A stretch of DNA of 64,000 nt from Marinigracilibium pacificum. GTDB taxonomy: Bacteria > Bacteroidota > Bacteroidia > Cytophagales > Cyclobacteriaceae. The position numbers were made by a program, and so were the translations under genes. Below are positions 26,992-35,831 of the stretch, one piece after another; within the stretch, counting starts at the first letter, position 1, and each line of letters begins with the position of its first letter. The stretch is taken from NCBI RefSeq assembly GCF_012926615.1, contig NZ_JABBNU010000007.1, positions 62,001 through 126,000 of the forward strand, read 5' to 3'. Below the pieces are notes generated by a model. It saw nothing but the letters and a program-made list of their open reading frames with translations. It was not told the origin of the DNA and ran no database searches.

Positions 26992-28468
26992 TTCCCTTTT
27001 CATTTAGCCAAGAATTAATATCTGGATGGAATGGAAATATTTTATATAAAATCAAATATAGTACCCCAATCAATGATGTGTTTAAAACTATTGTTAAGAG
27101 TATAGAGTCATACTGGGGTAGAAAGTAAGCAATCCCTAAAACTAAAATAACAAAGATTGTCATTTTGAGATAAGACTTTCCTAGCGGCTGAAGATTTAAT
27201 TTTCTTTTGAGGAAAGTGTATTTTAAAATATTAAATAGTGCTAAGGATATTAAGGAAGCAAAAGCTGCACCGTTCATTCCAAATTCAGGAATTAATATAT
27301 AGTTGAATAAGACAGTGCAGACTGCAAGAATCAAAATAGCATAAACGTTATAACGATAATATTTTGAAACAGCTATGATTTCTGAATTATTGCCTGAAAT
27401 CATATCTGTCATCTTTGCCAGGCCAAGAATTATTACAATATTTTTTGCTGCCAGGTATTCTTCATAGTTAGGTATGATTTTGATAATTGATTCTAAGGAG
27501 GCCAGTATGATTGCAAATATTAGCGTGGCAATTATTGTTTGTCCATATGCAGCTTTTTTATAGTATTTATTAATTTCTTCAAAATTACTTCTAGCAAATT
27601 CAGATGAAATTAAAGGTGTATAAATGGTTCTAATAATTTTTCCAGGAAGTTCAATAACAATTGCAAAGAAAAATAATGTACTATAAACACCTGAAGAGTC
27701 CAGCCCCATTAATTTAGATACCATTATAGTATCTACTTGTAGAAGTATTAATCCTCCCGAAAGTGCCAGAAATGAATAAAAACCATAATTTATAAATTTC
27801 CTGGACTCTTGAATATGTTCACGTTTAGGTAGAATTGATCTTTTTAATCCAATTAACCCAATTACCAGTGGGATTAATAAAATAAAGCAAATAAGGTGTC
27901 CGTAGGTAATGAATGTTACTACTTTATCTAAATTAAAAATCTGTAAAGCAAATAGAATCGCTGATAAACTTATGAATAACCTAAGAAGTAAGTTTCTTAA
28001 GAAATAAGAATAAGATAATTTATTATATACCCTTGAAATAGATTCAGTTGTGTTGTATAAAGAAAGAAGTACAGTTATCAAAACTATGTTTTGATAATAT
28101 GGTATAATTTCTGCTGTCCTTTCTTTGAAAAAACCTATGAAAAGAGGCTCACAGAATAATGAAATAATATAAAAGGAGATACTTAGTATAGCAGCAAAGA
28201 TTATAGTTAACCCAATAAATCCATGCTGATTATTCTTCAGCTTATACTCTTCAAAGAATTTAATAACTATTTGTGCGAGCCCAAATTGAGCTAACGGAAC
28301 TAGTAGTCCAGCAACACTTAATATTGTTCTTATAAGCCCAATTTCTGTTGTCGTGAAAACTTTTGGGAACAAATACATATAATTAAATGCTCCCACAGCA
28401 ACACCAGAATAGGTGAAAAAGGTGCTAAAAAAGCCCTGTTTTAATAAATAAGAATCTTTAATCGGCAT
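26981..28468 (-). CDS. Polysaccharide flippase (Wzx/MATE-like) membrane protein
   Basis: A 495-residue inner-membrane protein with about 14 hydrophobic helices of the polysaccharide-biosynthesis transporter type, which flip lipid-linked oligosaccharides. Visible elements are the N-terminal LLKQGFFSTFFTYSGVAVGA, then GLIRTILSVAGLLVPLAQFG, and in the middle GGLILLQVDTIMVSKLMG followed by GVYSTLFFFAIVIELPGKI. Both are typical of this family. It lies 17 bases downstream of a YfhO-like gene, so the two are cotranscribed, and it faces the GT4 gene. The transported lipid is not known. Confidence 0.85.
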   Translation of the reverse strand: MPIKDSYLLKQGFFSTFFTYSGVAVGAFNYMYLFPKVFTTTEIGLIRTILSVAGLLVPLAQFGLAQIVIKFFEEYKLKNNQHGFIGLTIIFAAILSISFYIISLFCEPLFIGFFKERTAEIIPYYQNIVLITVLLSLYNTTESISRVYNKLSYSYFLRNLLLRLFISLSAILFALQIFNLDKVVTFITYGHLICFILLIPLVIGLIGLKRSILPKREHIQESRKFINYGFYSFLALSGGLILLQVDTIMVSKLMGLDSSGVYSTLFFFAIVIELPGKIIRTIYTPLISSEFARSNFEEINKYYKKAAYGQTIIATLIFAIILASLESIIKIIPNYEEYLAAKNIVIILGLAKMTDMISGNNSEIIAVSKYYRYNVYAILILAVCTVLFNYILIPEFGMNGAAFASLISLALFNILKYTFLKRKLNLQPLGKSYLKMTIFVILVLGIAYFLPQYDSILLTIVLNTSLIGVLYLILYKIFPFHPDINSWLNEKGIKI

Positions 28469-28485
28469 ATTTGTTTTATTCCGAT

Positions 28486-30942
28486 TTAAATTTTTTCTAT
28501 TTTAAAAACTGAATAAAATAGGCCTCCTAAGAATACAATTATCATTAACCAAGAACTTACTGCAGTTATCGGATTCAGACTGTAATATACTTTTGGTTTG
28601 AATTCAAAAGTAATATCATATTCTCCAGGATTTTCAATTACTAAGCCGCGAAGTACATAATTGACTAGTACAATTTCAGTTTCTTTACCATTAACATATG
28701 CAGTCCATCCTTCCGGATAATAAATATCACTAAATACAAATAAGGTTTTACCTTTAGTGCTAGCCTTATATTCAAGTTTATTTGGTTGGTAATTTGTTAA
28801 TGAAATTTTTCCATTTGGATCATATTTTCCCGGTTCAGGATATTTGCCTGATAAAATAGGTGCACTAAATGCTATTGACTTTGTATCTATTGTTGATAAT
28901 TCATCTAATATTTTTCTTGGAGTTCCGACTTGTTTAACTTCTTCTACACACCATGCAGGCCCATTCGCCATTGGATTTTTTATAACCTGTTGTGCTTGAT
29001 CACCAAATTTTATGTATTTAGTATTAAGCATATTCAGTGTTTGAGTCTTATCAAAAGGAGTTTCCCCAGCTTGTAATCCATTTATTAATTGTTGTATTTC
29101 TGGACTTATTGTATATTCAATAAGTGTTTGATAGTTCCCCATTTTAGCACCATGATACCCACCGATTGATTCATGAAAGTATGACGTGCGGGCTTCATTA
29201 AAAGGGTTTGCAAGGTTTAAAACTCTGTAATGCGGTTCACTATCTTTAAGGATAGTTTCGTCAGCCGGTGTTTTAGTGAACTGTAATGAGTTTCTTTCTT
29301 TTACGAAGTTTTTATCACCAAAATATCTTGAGTCAATGCCCCAATGATCAATAAGTGTAAGTGCAATAATTCCAATAATAGCCAGGTAGGTGCTAATTTT
29401 CTTTTTAAGACTAAAATAGATTAAACAAGCTGCTATTAAGATATAGATTAAGGTTCTAAAACTATCCGCTCTCATTAAGGAAATACGGTCTTGTTTAAGC
29501 GCATTTATGAACCAAGCCGGAGCACCAATTTGTTGATCAATTGCTCCTGAAGTATTAATTGCCCCAGCAATTAATATAACAAATAAACATAGTCCAGCTG
29601 CAATTCCAGTACTGATAAAGAATTTTTTTAGAATTTTTTTATCGGTCTCAGTACTAAACAGAGTTTCTAGTCCAATAATTCCTAATAAGTTTATTGCAAA
29701 AATTGGAATAATTAATGTGAAAGTAACTGACCTGAACTTATTAAATAATGGAAGGTAATCATATAAGAAATAATTTAAAGTAGAAAAATTATCTCCCATT
29801 GAAATAAAAATACCCAATATACTAATAGCTATCAACCACCATTTATTTCTTTCATTTACAAAAACAATACCTATTACAAACAAAAGAAATGATATGGCAC
29901 CTACATAATAAGGAGCTGTAAGTCGTTGATTTCCCCAGTAAGTTGGTAAACTTTTTATTTGTTGGCGTATTTGATTTTGAGGTATGCCTTTACTTGCCAT
30001 AGCTTTGGCAACATTACTATTCTCACTTAATTCTTCTCCTTGAGATCCTCCAAGAATATTGGGAATAAACAATGTCATCCATTCGAGGGTGCCATTGCTA
30101 AATTCAAAAACATAATTTTTTGAAAGACCTCCACGTTCCATTTTTTCAATTCCGGAATCCGCACCTCTAGTTGAATATTTGCTGTATTGATAGGTGGCTA
30201 AAAGTTCACCTGTAAAAGTACCTAGTGATATTATTGCGGCTATTACTAAAACTCCAATTTTTTTAGAAAAGGAACCTATGTTTTTATTTTTTAAACTAAA
30301 TATTAACTCATTAATACCGAAAGCAGTTACAATAAAAAGAAGATAATATGTGACTTGTAGGTGGTTTAATCGCAAATGAAGTGCTAAAGCAGCAGAAGTG
30401 ATAGCCACCCCTACAATATATTTCTCTCTAAAGACTAATTTTATGCCAGCCAAAACTAGTGGCATATAAGCGATGGCTCCAATTCTGGCATTATGGCCTG
30501 CGCTTAGACCAATAATTAAAAAGCTTGAAAGTCCAAAGGAAATAGCTCCGGCAATGGCAAGATATGGCCTGACTTTATAAGAAAGTAATAATATATAAAA
30601 TGATACAAATGCTATAAAAATCATCCTTACAGGGTGCGGGAGTCCTAAACTAAATACTTCATGAAGAACCTTAACAGGGCCATTACTCCAGTTCGCATTG
30701 ACCAGATAGGCAGGCATTCCGCTAAACATCCCGTCAGCCCATAATGTTTCTTCACCAGTTTGCTCTCTATATTCTATTACAGATTGAGCTCCGCCTTTCC
30801 ATTGAGTTATATCATGCTGGTTTATTGCCATATTATCAAAAAACACCGGAGAAAAGAAACCGATAGTGATAAGAAGGAAAACCAGAACTGCGATAATATG
30901 TGGAAGGATATCTTTAGTGAAGTTGATATTATTAAATTTCAT
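28486..30942 (-). CDS. YfhO-like multi-span membrane protein (putative glycosyltransferase)
   Basis: An 818-residue membrane protein with a dozen or more hydrophobic helices in the first 550 residues and again at the C-terminus, and a soluble domain between about 560 and 780. YfhO-family members are GT-C-like proteins; some add sugars to wall polymers in Gram-positives. The conserved early loop with acidic residues reads INQHDITQWKGGAQSVIEYR (about 36-55). The late soluble part includes VFSDIYYPEGWTAYVNGKE, which I know from the family. It is the first gene of a pair with the flippase. Its Bacteroidota function is not established. Confidence 0.8.
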   Translation of the reverse strand: MKFNNINFTKDILPHIIAVLVFLLITIGFFSPVFFDNMAINQHDITQWKGGAQSVIEYREQTGEETLWADGMFSGMPAYLVNANWSNGPVKVLHEVFSLGLPHPVRMIFIAFVSFYILLLSYKVRPYLAIAGAISFGLSSFLIIGLSAGHNARIGAIAYMPLVLAGIKLVFREKYIVGVAITSAALALHLRLNHLQVTYYLLFIVTAFGINELIFSLKNKNIGSFSKKIGVLVIAAIISLGTFTGELLATYQYSKYSTRGADSGIEKMERGGLSKNYVFEFSNGTLEWMTLFIPNILGGSQGEELSENSNVAKAMASKGIPQNQIRQQIKSLPTYWGNQRLTAPYYVGAISFLLFVIGIVFVNERNKWWLIAISILGIFISMGDNFSTLNYFLYDYLPLFNKFRSVTFTLIIPIFAINLLGIIGLETLFSTETDKKILKKFFISTGIAAGLCLFVILIAGAINTSGAIDQQIGAPAWFINALKQDRISLMRADSFRTLIYILIAACLIYFSLKKKISTYLAIIGIIALTLIDHWGIDSRYFGDKNFVKERNSLQFTKTPADETILKDSEPHYRVLNLANPFNEARTSYFHESIGGYHGAKMGNYQTLIEYTISPEIQQLINGLQAGETPFDKTQTLNMLNTKYIKFGDQAQQVIKNPMANGPAWCVEEVKQVGTPRKILDELSTIDTKSIAFSAPILSGKYPEPGKYDPNGKISLTNYQPNKLEYKASTKGKTLFVFSDIYYPEGWTAYVNGKETEIVLVNYVLRGLVIENPGEYDITFEFKPKVYYSLNPITAVSSWLMIIVFLGGLFYSVFKIEKI

Positions 30943-31076
30943 TATTTAGCCGAATTTATTTAAATGATTACTTAAAAAAGACACTTCTGGTAAGTGTACA
31001 TTAAAATCATATTGTAAATTTGAGGCAATATCAGCAAGGAATTTGGATTATACAAAGCATGGGCTGTTAAATGAGG

Positions 31077-31094
31077 TAATTTTGCTTAATTTTG
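31077..31094 (+). promoter_or_regulatory. Tandem -7 promoter elements of ffh
   Basis: Two exact TAATTTTG copies (31077-31084 and 31087-31094), ten bases apart, lie 29 and 19 bases before the ffh ATG. They could give two start sites one helical turn apart. Confidence 0.6.
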
Positions 31095-31113
31095 CGACAA
31101 AATAATACTGAAT

Positions 31114-32445
31114 ATGTTCGAAAATCTTTCATATAAATTAGACAAGGCCTTTCAGACTTTAAAAGGAAAGGGACAGATCACTGAAATCAACGTAGCAACG
31201 ACTGTTAAAGAGATCCGAAGAGCATTAATTGATGCGGACGTTAACTACAAAGTTGCAAAAGAGGTTACAGATAAAATTAAAGAAGAAGCACTTGGTAAGG
31301 ATGTGTTGACTACCGTTTCTCCAGGTCAGTTGTTAATTAAAATCACTAATGATGAGTTGACAAAGCTGATGGGAGGGACTCAGGCTGATATCACCCTTGA
31401 AGGGTCTCCTTCTGTAATCCTGATATCAGGTCTTCAGGGTTCTGGTAAAACAACTTTTAGTGGAAAGCTTGCAAGCTATCTTAAAAAGCAAGGTAGAACT
31501 GTTTTACTTGTAGCTTGTGATATTTACAGACCTGCTGCGATAGATCAGTTGAAGGTATTGGGTGAGCAAATAGGAGTAGAGGTTTATGCTGAGCCTGAAA
31601 ATAAAAATGCAGAGCAAATAGCAAATAATGCTATTAAGTATGCAAAAGATAATGGTAAAAGTACTGTAATTGTCGATACAGCTGGACGTTTAGCAGTTGA
31701 CGAACAAATGATGAAAGAAATTGAAGGACTTAAGAAGTCTTTAAATCCTTCTGAAACATTATTTGTTGTTGACTCGATGACTGGTCAGGATGCAGTTAAT
31801 ACGGCAAAAACTTTTAATGAAAGACTTGATTTTGATGGTGTAGTCCTTACCAAATTAGATGGTGACACCAGAGGTGGTGCTGCATTATCAATTAGAACTG
31901 TAGTTGATAAACCAATTAAGTTTATTTCAACAGGAGAGAAGATGGATGCCATTGATAAGTTCTTCCCGGAACGTATGGCAGGCCGTATTCTAGGTATGGG
32001 AGACGTTGTATCCCTTGTTGAAAAAGCTCAGGAGACTTTTGATCAGGAAGAAGCTCAACGTTTAAACAAAAAGATCAGAAAGAACCAGTTTGACTTTGAG
32101 GATTTTCTTTCTCAGCTACAGCAGATAAAGAAAATGGGTAATCTTAAAGACCTTCTGGGAATGATTCCTGGCATGGGAAAAGCCATTAAGAATATTGATA
32201 TAGATGATGATTCTTTCAAGCCAATCGAGGCGATAATTCATTCGATGACTCCTGACGAAAGAGCTAACCCTGATATTATGAATGGAAGCCGTCGTCAGCG
32301 TATAGCTAAAGGAAGTGGAACTTCTGTTCAGGAGGTTAACAAACTTCTTAAGCAATTCAACGAAATGAAAAAGATGATGAAGACAATGAATAAGTTATCT
32401 GGAAATAAACGTGCAATGTCTGCAATGAATATGTTTAAGAGATAA
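31114..32445 (+). CDS. ffh: Signal recognition particle GTPase Ffh
   Basis: Binds signal sequences of nascent membrane proteins and, with 4.5S RNA and FtsY, delivers ribosomes to the membrane. The N domain occupies 1-95. The G domain carries GLQGSGKTTFSGKLA (P-loop, about 107-121), DIYRPAAIDQL, DTAGRL (about 190-195) and TKLDGDTRGG (about 248-257). The methionine-rich M domain fills about 300-443, with LLGMIPGMGK and a tail rich in Met/Lys. The 443 residues are normal. It is monocistronic with a tandem promoter and a terminator. Confidence 0.97.
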   Translation: MFENLSYKLDKAFQTLKGKGQITEINVATTVKEIRRALIDADVNYKVAKEVTDKIKEEALGKDVLTTVSPGQLLIKITNDELTKLMGGTQADITLEGSPSVILISGLQGSGKTTFSGKLASYLKKQGRTVLLVACDIYRPAAIDQLKVLGEQIGVEVYAEPENKNAEQIANNAIKYAKDNGKSTVIVDTAGRLAVDEQMMKEIEGLKKSLNPSETLFVVDSMTGQDAVNTAKTFNERLDFDGVVLTKLDGDTRGGAALSIRTVVDKPIKFISTGEKMDAIDKFFPERMAGRILGMGDVVSLVEKAQETFDQEEAQRLNKKIRKNQFDFEDFLSQLQQIKKMGNLKDLLGMIPGMGKAIKNIDIDDDSFKPIEAIIHSMTPDERANPDIMNGSRRQRIAKGSGTSVQEVNKLLKQFNEMKKMMKTMNKLSGNKRAMSAMNMFKR

Positions 32446-32466
32446 TAAGTAAAATCTTGATTGCTG

Positions 32467-32498
32467 AAGCTCGGAGTTTTTCTTCGAGCTTTTTTTTA
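32467..32498 (+). terminator. Terminator of ffh
   Basis: AAGCTCG and CGAGCTT pair around an 11-base T-rich loop and are followed by a run of T. Confidence 0.8.
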
Positions 32499-32522
32499 TG
32501 CATTTTAGGGAATAATAATTAC

Positions 32523-32554
32523 AAAAAAAGGTCTTCAATTATGAAGACCTTTTT
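32523..32554. terminator. Terminator of pdhB (works on both strands)
   Basis: AAAAAGGTCTTC and GAAGACCTTTTT are perfectly complementary around the loop AATTAT. It lies 19 bases past the pdhB stop on the minus strand and 77 bases past ffh. Confidence 0.88.
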
Positions 32555-32573
32555 GCATGTTTAAAAACAATTT

Positions 32574-33551
32574 TTATCTATAAAGCACAGCATTAACTGC
32601 CTCTAAAGTTCTTTTTACATTTGGTAACGTAGCTTCAATTAAAGTGGGAGCATAGCCTAATGGAATATCTTTATTTGTTACTCTTTTAATTGGAGCGTCA
32701 AGATAATCAAAGGCATAGTGTTGAATGTGGAATGCAATTTCAGATGAAATTGAAGCTAACGGCCATGCTTCTTCAACAACTACTAATCTGTTTGTTTTCT
32801 TTACAGATTCTACCACAGTTTTGTAATCGATTGGTCTCACTGTTCTCAGGTCAATTACTTCAGCTGAAACATTGTTTTTAGCTAATTCATCAGCAGCCTC
32901 AAGAGCAATCTTCATCATTTTACCAAAAGATACAATAGTGACATCACTACCTTCTCTTTTAACATCAGCAACACCTATAGGAAGCAAATATTCACTTTCA
33001 GGTACTTCTCCCTTATCACCGTACATAAGTTCAGATTCCATGAAAATAACCGGATCATCATCTCTGATAGATGACTTTAATAGCCCTTTAGCATCATACG
33101 GATTAGATGGAACTACAACTTTTAAACCTGGAGTATTTGCATACCAGTTTTCGAAGTTTTGGGAGTGTTGAGCAGAAAGCTGTCCTGCATTACCTGTTGG
33201 TCCACGAAAAACCATTGGAACAGGAACTTGTCCACCAGACATATAAAGCATTTTTGCTGCAGAGTTTATTACCTGGTCAATTGCAACTAACGAAAAATTG
33301 AAGGTCATAAATTCAATGATTGGTCTTAGTCCATTCATTGCAGCGCCTACACCTATTCCGGCAAAGCCTAATTCGGTAATAGGAGTGTCAATAACTCTCT
33401 TTGGACCGAATTCATCAAGCATTCCCTGACTTACTTTATATGCACCATTGTATTCAGCTACCTCTTCTCCCATAAGAAAGACATTTTCGTCTCTTCTCAT
33501 TTCTTCTGACATAGCCTCACCAAGTGCTTCTCTGAACTGTATTTCTCTCAT
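32574..33551 (-). CDS. pdhB: Pyruvate dehydrogenase E1 component, beta subunit
   Basis: With an alpha subunit encoded elsewhere, it decarboxylates pyruvate using thiamine diphosphate. Motifs: [17 protein letters not shown] start, [18 protein letters not shown] (catalytic Glu region, about 24-41), [17 protein letters not shown] (about 56-72), [15 protein letters not shown] (about 134-148). The Tyr/Asn-rich loops fit pyruvate over branched-chain 2-oxo-acids, though the distinction is not absolute. Length is about 325 residues. An in-frame upstream start at 33587 is rejected because an exact -7 element (33576-33583) lies between. No E1-alpha, E2 or E3 gene is adjacent. Confidence 0.93.
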   Translation of the reverse strand: MREIQFREALGEAMSEEMRRDENVFLMGEEVAEYNGAYKVSQGMLDEFGPKRVIDTPITELGFAGIGVGAAMNGLRPIIEFMTFNFSLVAIDQVINSAAKMLYMSGGQVPVPMVFRGPTGNAGQLSAQHSQNFENWYANTPGLKVVVPSNPYDAKGLLKSSIRDDDPVIFMESELMYGDKGEVPESEYLLPIGVADVKREGSDVTIVSFGKMMKIALEAADELAKNNVSAEVIDLRTVRPIDYKTVVESVKKTNRLVVVEEAWPLASISSEIAFHIQHYAFDYLDAPIKRVTNKDIPLGYAPTLIEATLPNVKRTLEAVNAVLYR

Positions 33552-33575
33552 TTTTAACTTCGTTACAAAACTGGA

Positions 33576-33583
33576 CAAAAATA
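33576..33583 (-). promoter_or_regulatory. -7 promoter element of pdhB
   Basis: Read on the minus strand, TATTTTTG matches TAnnTTTG and lies 24 bases before the ATG at 33551, which fixes that start. Confidence 0.7.
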
Positions 33584-33642
33584 GCAATTAGAACCTAATT
33601 ATAAAAGTTATTATCTATTAAGACTCAAAGCTATAAATAAAA

Positions 33643-33672
33643 AAAAGGTTGCCTCATTGAGACAACCTTCTA
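33643..33672 (-). terminator. Terminator of the lipoprotein gene
   Basis: AAGGTTG-CTC and GAG-CAACCTT pair with one mismatch around ATT. The minus-strand reading continues into a T-rich tract. It lies about 20 bases past the stop of the 33.7-35.5 kb gene. Confidence 0.8.
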
Positions 33673-33690
33673 TATTTTAAGATTTAAATC

Positions 33691-35472
33691 TTATTTCAAC
33701 GCCTCAGTGAAAGCAGCGTTACCAGCCATTGAAGCAAACTCAAGGTCACCAAGAGCTTTTTGCTTTAATGAAGGATCTAAAGTAACTGCTTGACCAAGGT
33801 GAGAGATCGCCTGATCAGCATTATTGCTTCTTGCAGCAGTAACTGCAGCAGCATAATGAGCTTTAGCGAAATCGCTATCAGCAGCAATTGCATCTTCGAA
33901 AGAAGACATTGCTTTTTGATTTTCACCGTTTAATAACTGTGCTAAACCTTTGTTGTAAAGATTAACAGGAGTTTCAGTAGCATTAGAAAGAGAAGTAGTC
34001 GCAGGACCATACTCTGCTCTCATGATCTGAAGAGCACCTTTAACACCATTAAGACCAGCTGTGTTATCTGCAGTTGCACTCATGCTAGCAGCGTCCAATG
34101 CAACAGCATATGCTTTCTGGTAGTTACCTTGCATTGCATAAGCAGTAGCCATGTTCATGTGAGCAGGAGCATTAGCTTCCATTCTGTTAGAGATCTCAGC
34201 TTCATTGATTGCTGAAGAAACCATGTCATCGCTTCCTGATTGCTTAGCTTTCTCTAAGTAAACAGCAGAAAGGTTGTTATGAGCTACCCAGTTATCTTCT
34301 TTAGCAATTGCAGCTTTGTAAATAGCTTCTTTCTCATCAAGAGAAGGAGTTAAAGTAGCAGCATAAAGTAATTCTTCCATTGAAAGAGTGTCTGCACTTG
34401 CAGAACCGCTAGCAATACCTTTTGCTAATACTGAAATTTCAGCATCTGTTTTCTTTTCCTTTACAGTAAGGATTTCAGTTTCAGAGAAACGTAACTTAGG
34501 GTAAACATCTCTGAACATAGTTCTGTAGAAAGGAAGTTTTTGTAATTGCTTTTCTTTCTCTTCGAATACACCAGGACCGTTAACGATATCATAAACTTGT
34601 TGCTTCTCTTCAGAAGAAAGTCCTTCATAGTTAGCTAATGAATCCTTAAGTGGAGTCCAGTCTCTAACAACTTCTTTTAAGATAAAGTTAATGCTATCAG
34701 CAGCACCTTGGTAGTCATAACGATCCATCTGGTTTCTGTAGTAATCTTCAATAACTTTAGCACGATTACCTGCTAAGCCAGTGTTAATTGTTTCAGAACC
34801 TTCAGGAGAGTGAGAACCTGTAATAGTAACAGTTCTTGTAACATTCTTTTCAGCAATGAATCCGCTGAAGTATGAACCTCTATCACTTCTTTTTTCAGAG
34901 CTTCTCAATACAGAGCTACCTTGTAAGAAGTAGAAGTTAATGTTTGTAGGAATTAACTCTTCCTGATTGTTGTATCCATGGTCAGCATAAGCTGCAAAGA
35001 ATGGATTTTCAACTAATTTAGAAGTAGTGATTATTCCAGGAGCAACTGTCATCCTTTCAGTTTCCTTGAATTTTCCGTTTTCAGGATTTGAAGAAACACC
35101 CATTACCTGTAATTCACCTTTGCTCATTGCAGGCTCATATGGGAAAGAGAAAGTTTTTGATTCTCTTGGTTCTGTTTCTTTAGCATTAGGATAATCTTCA
35201 GCTTTAAAAGAAACTTCTCCTACACTTACTTCCTGGTCACCATAAACATAATAGTTTTTAATGGTGTACACTTTACCTTTCTTCAACATCTTAACAGGAA
35301 GAACAGCAGACATTTCATACTCAACTGTATCACCGTGTACCTCTAATGGGTTGGGAGTTACAGTCAATTGTTGGTCCTTAGCCGCTTTTGTCATTTGGCT
35401 AAGACTACAACCTGACAATGCCAACAATCCTGTGATGGCAGCGGCAAAGACTAGTTTTCTCGCTTGAGTCAT
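33691..35472 (-). CDS. Lipoprotein with OmpA-like region and C-terminal TPR repeats
   Basis: A 593-residue lipoprotein: signal MTQARKLVFAAAITGLLA followed by the lipobox LSGC. An N-terminal strand-rich part (about 30-180) precedes an OmpA-like segment (about 190-265: INFYFLQGSSVLRSSEKRS, then TITGSHSPEGSETINTGL and NRAKVIEDYY). In true OmpA domains a GHTD-type Asp and the NxxLSxxRA Arg bind diaminopimelate. Here the Arg is kept but the Asp position reads Ser, so peptidoglycan binding is uncertain. The last 200 residues are TPR repeats (EKEAIYKAAIAKEDNWVAHN, KAMSSFEDAIAADSDFAKAH). It is probably periplasmic and abundant, with its own terminator. The exact role is unknown. Confidence 0.8.
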   Translation of the reverse strand: MTQARKLVFAAAITGLLALSGCSLSQMTKAAKDQQLTVTPNPLEVHGDTVEYEMSAVLPVKMLKKGKVYTIKNYYVYGDQEVSVGEVSFKAEDYPNAKETEPRESKTFSFPYEPAMSKGELQVMGVSSNPENGKFKETERMTVAPGIITTSKLVENPFFAAYADHGYNNQEELIPTNINFYFLQGSSVLRSSEKRSDRGSYFSGFIAEKNVTRTVTITGSHSPEGSETINTGLAGNRAKVIEDYYRNQMDRYDYQGAADSINFILKEVVRDWTPLKDSLANYEGLSSEEKQQVYDIVNGPGVFEEKEKQLQKLPFYRTMFRDVYPKLRFSETEILTVKEKKTDAEISVLAKGIASGSASADTLSMEELLYAATLTPSLDEKEAIYKAAIAKEDNWVAHNNLSAVYLEKAKQSGSDDMVSSAINEAEISNRMEANAPAHMNMATAYAMQGNYQKAYAVALDAASMSATADNTAGLNGVKGALQIMRAEYGPATTSLSNATETPVNLYNKGLAQLLNGENQKAMSSFEDAIAADSDFAKAHYAAAVTAARSNNADQAISHLGQAVTLDPSLKQKALGDLEFASMAGNAAFTEALK

Positions 35473-35587
35473 AATTTAAAGAAATTTTTGATTGATCGTG
35501 TTTTCTTATTTAAAGCCCAAATATGTTAAATTATTTGATTTCTACAAAATAAATGGTCTTGATATCCTCCTATTCCGTGAAAACAAT

Positions 35588-35595
35588 TATATTTG
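35588..35595 (+). promoter_or_regulatory. -7 promoter element, apparently leaderless
   Basis: TATATTTG matches TAnnTTTG and ends only 5 bases before the ATG at 35601, so transcription should begin at or next to the start codon. Confidence 0.55.
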
Positions 35596-35600
35596 GTAAT

Positions 35601-35831
35601 ATGAAATTGAAGCTTGTCGATAAAATACAGGAATATTTTGAGAAGCGCGCCTTTGGTGTTTGCAATGCCTTGGGCGATAAACTTGGAATTGCTTCTTCAA
35701 GTGTGCGACTATATTTTATTTATGCCTCTTTTTTAACCTTTGGGTCTCCTTTGATCTTATATCTGGTATTGGCATGGGTAATGAATATTCGTAAACATTT
35801 ACGAAGACGGAATAATACTATTTGGTATTAA
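35601..35831 (+). CDS. Small PspC-like membrane protein
   Basis: A 76-residue protein with the PspC layout: a short N-terminal soluble helix (MKLKLVDKIQEYFEKRAFG), the segment VCNALGDKLGIASSSVRLYF, and one or two membrane helices (FIYASFLTFGSPLILYLVLA) followed by a basic tail (IRKHLRRR). PspC proteins respond to inner-membrane stress, but this short form lacks partners here. The ORF could be extended 16 residues upstream, but the promoter lies inside that extension. Its 3' end overlaps the convergent GT2 gene by 14 bases. Confidence 0.72.
   Translation: MKLKLVDKIQEYFEKRAFGVCNALGDKLGIASSSVRLYFIYASFLTFGSPLILYLVLAWVMNIRKHLRRRNNTIWY

Noticed and set aside
32872-33171. Open frames opposite pdhB
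   Set aside because: pdhB is strongly supported by motifs, and the opposite frames show no family features.
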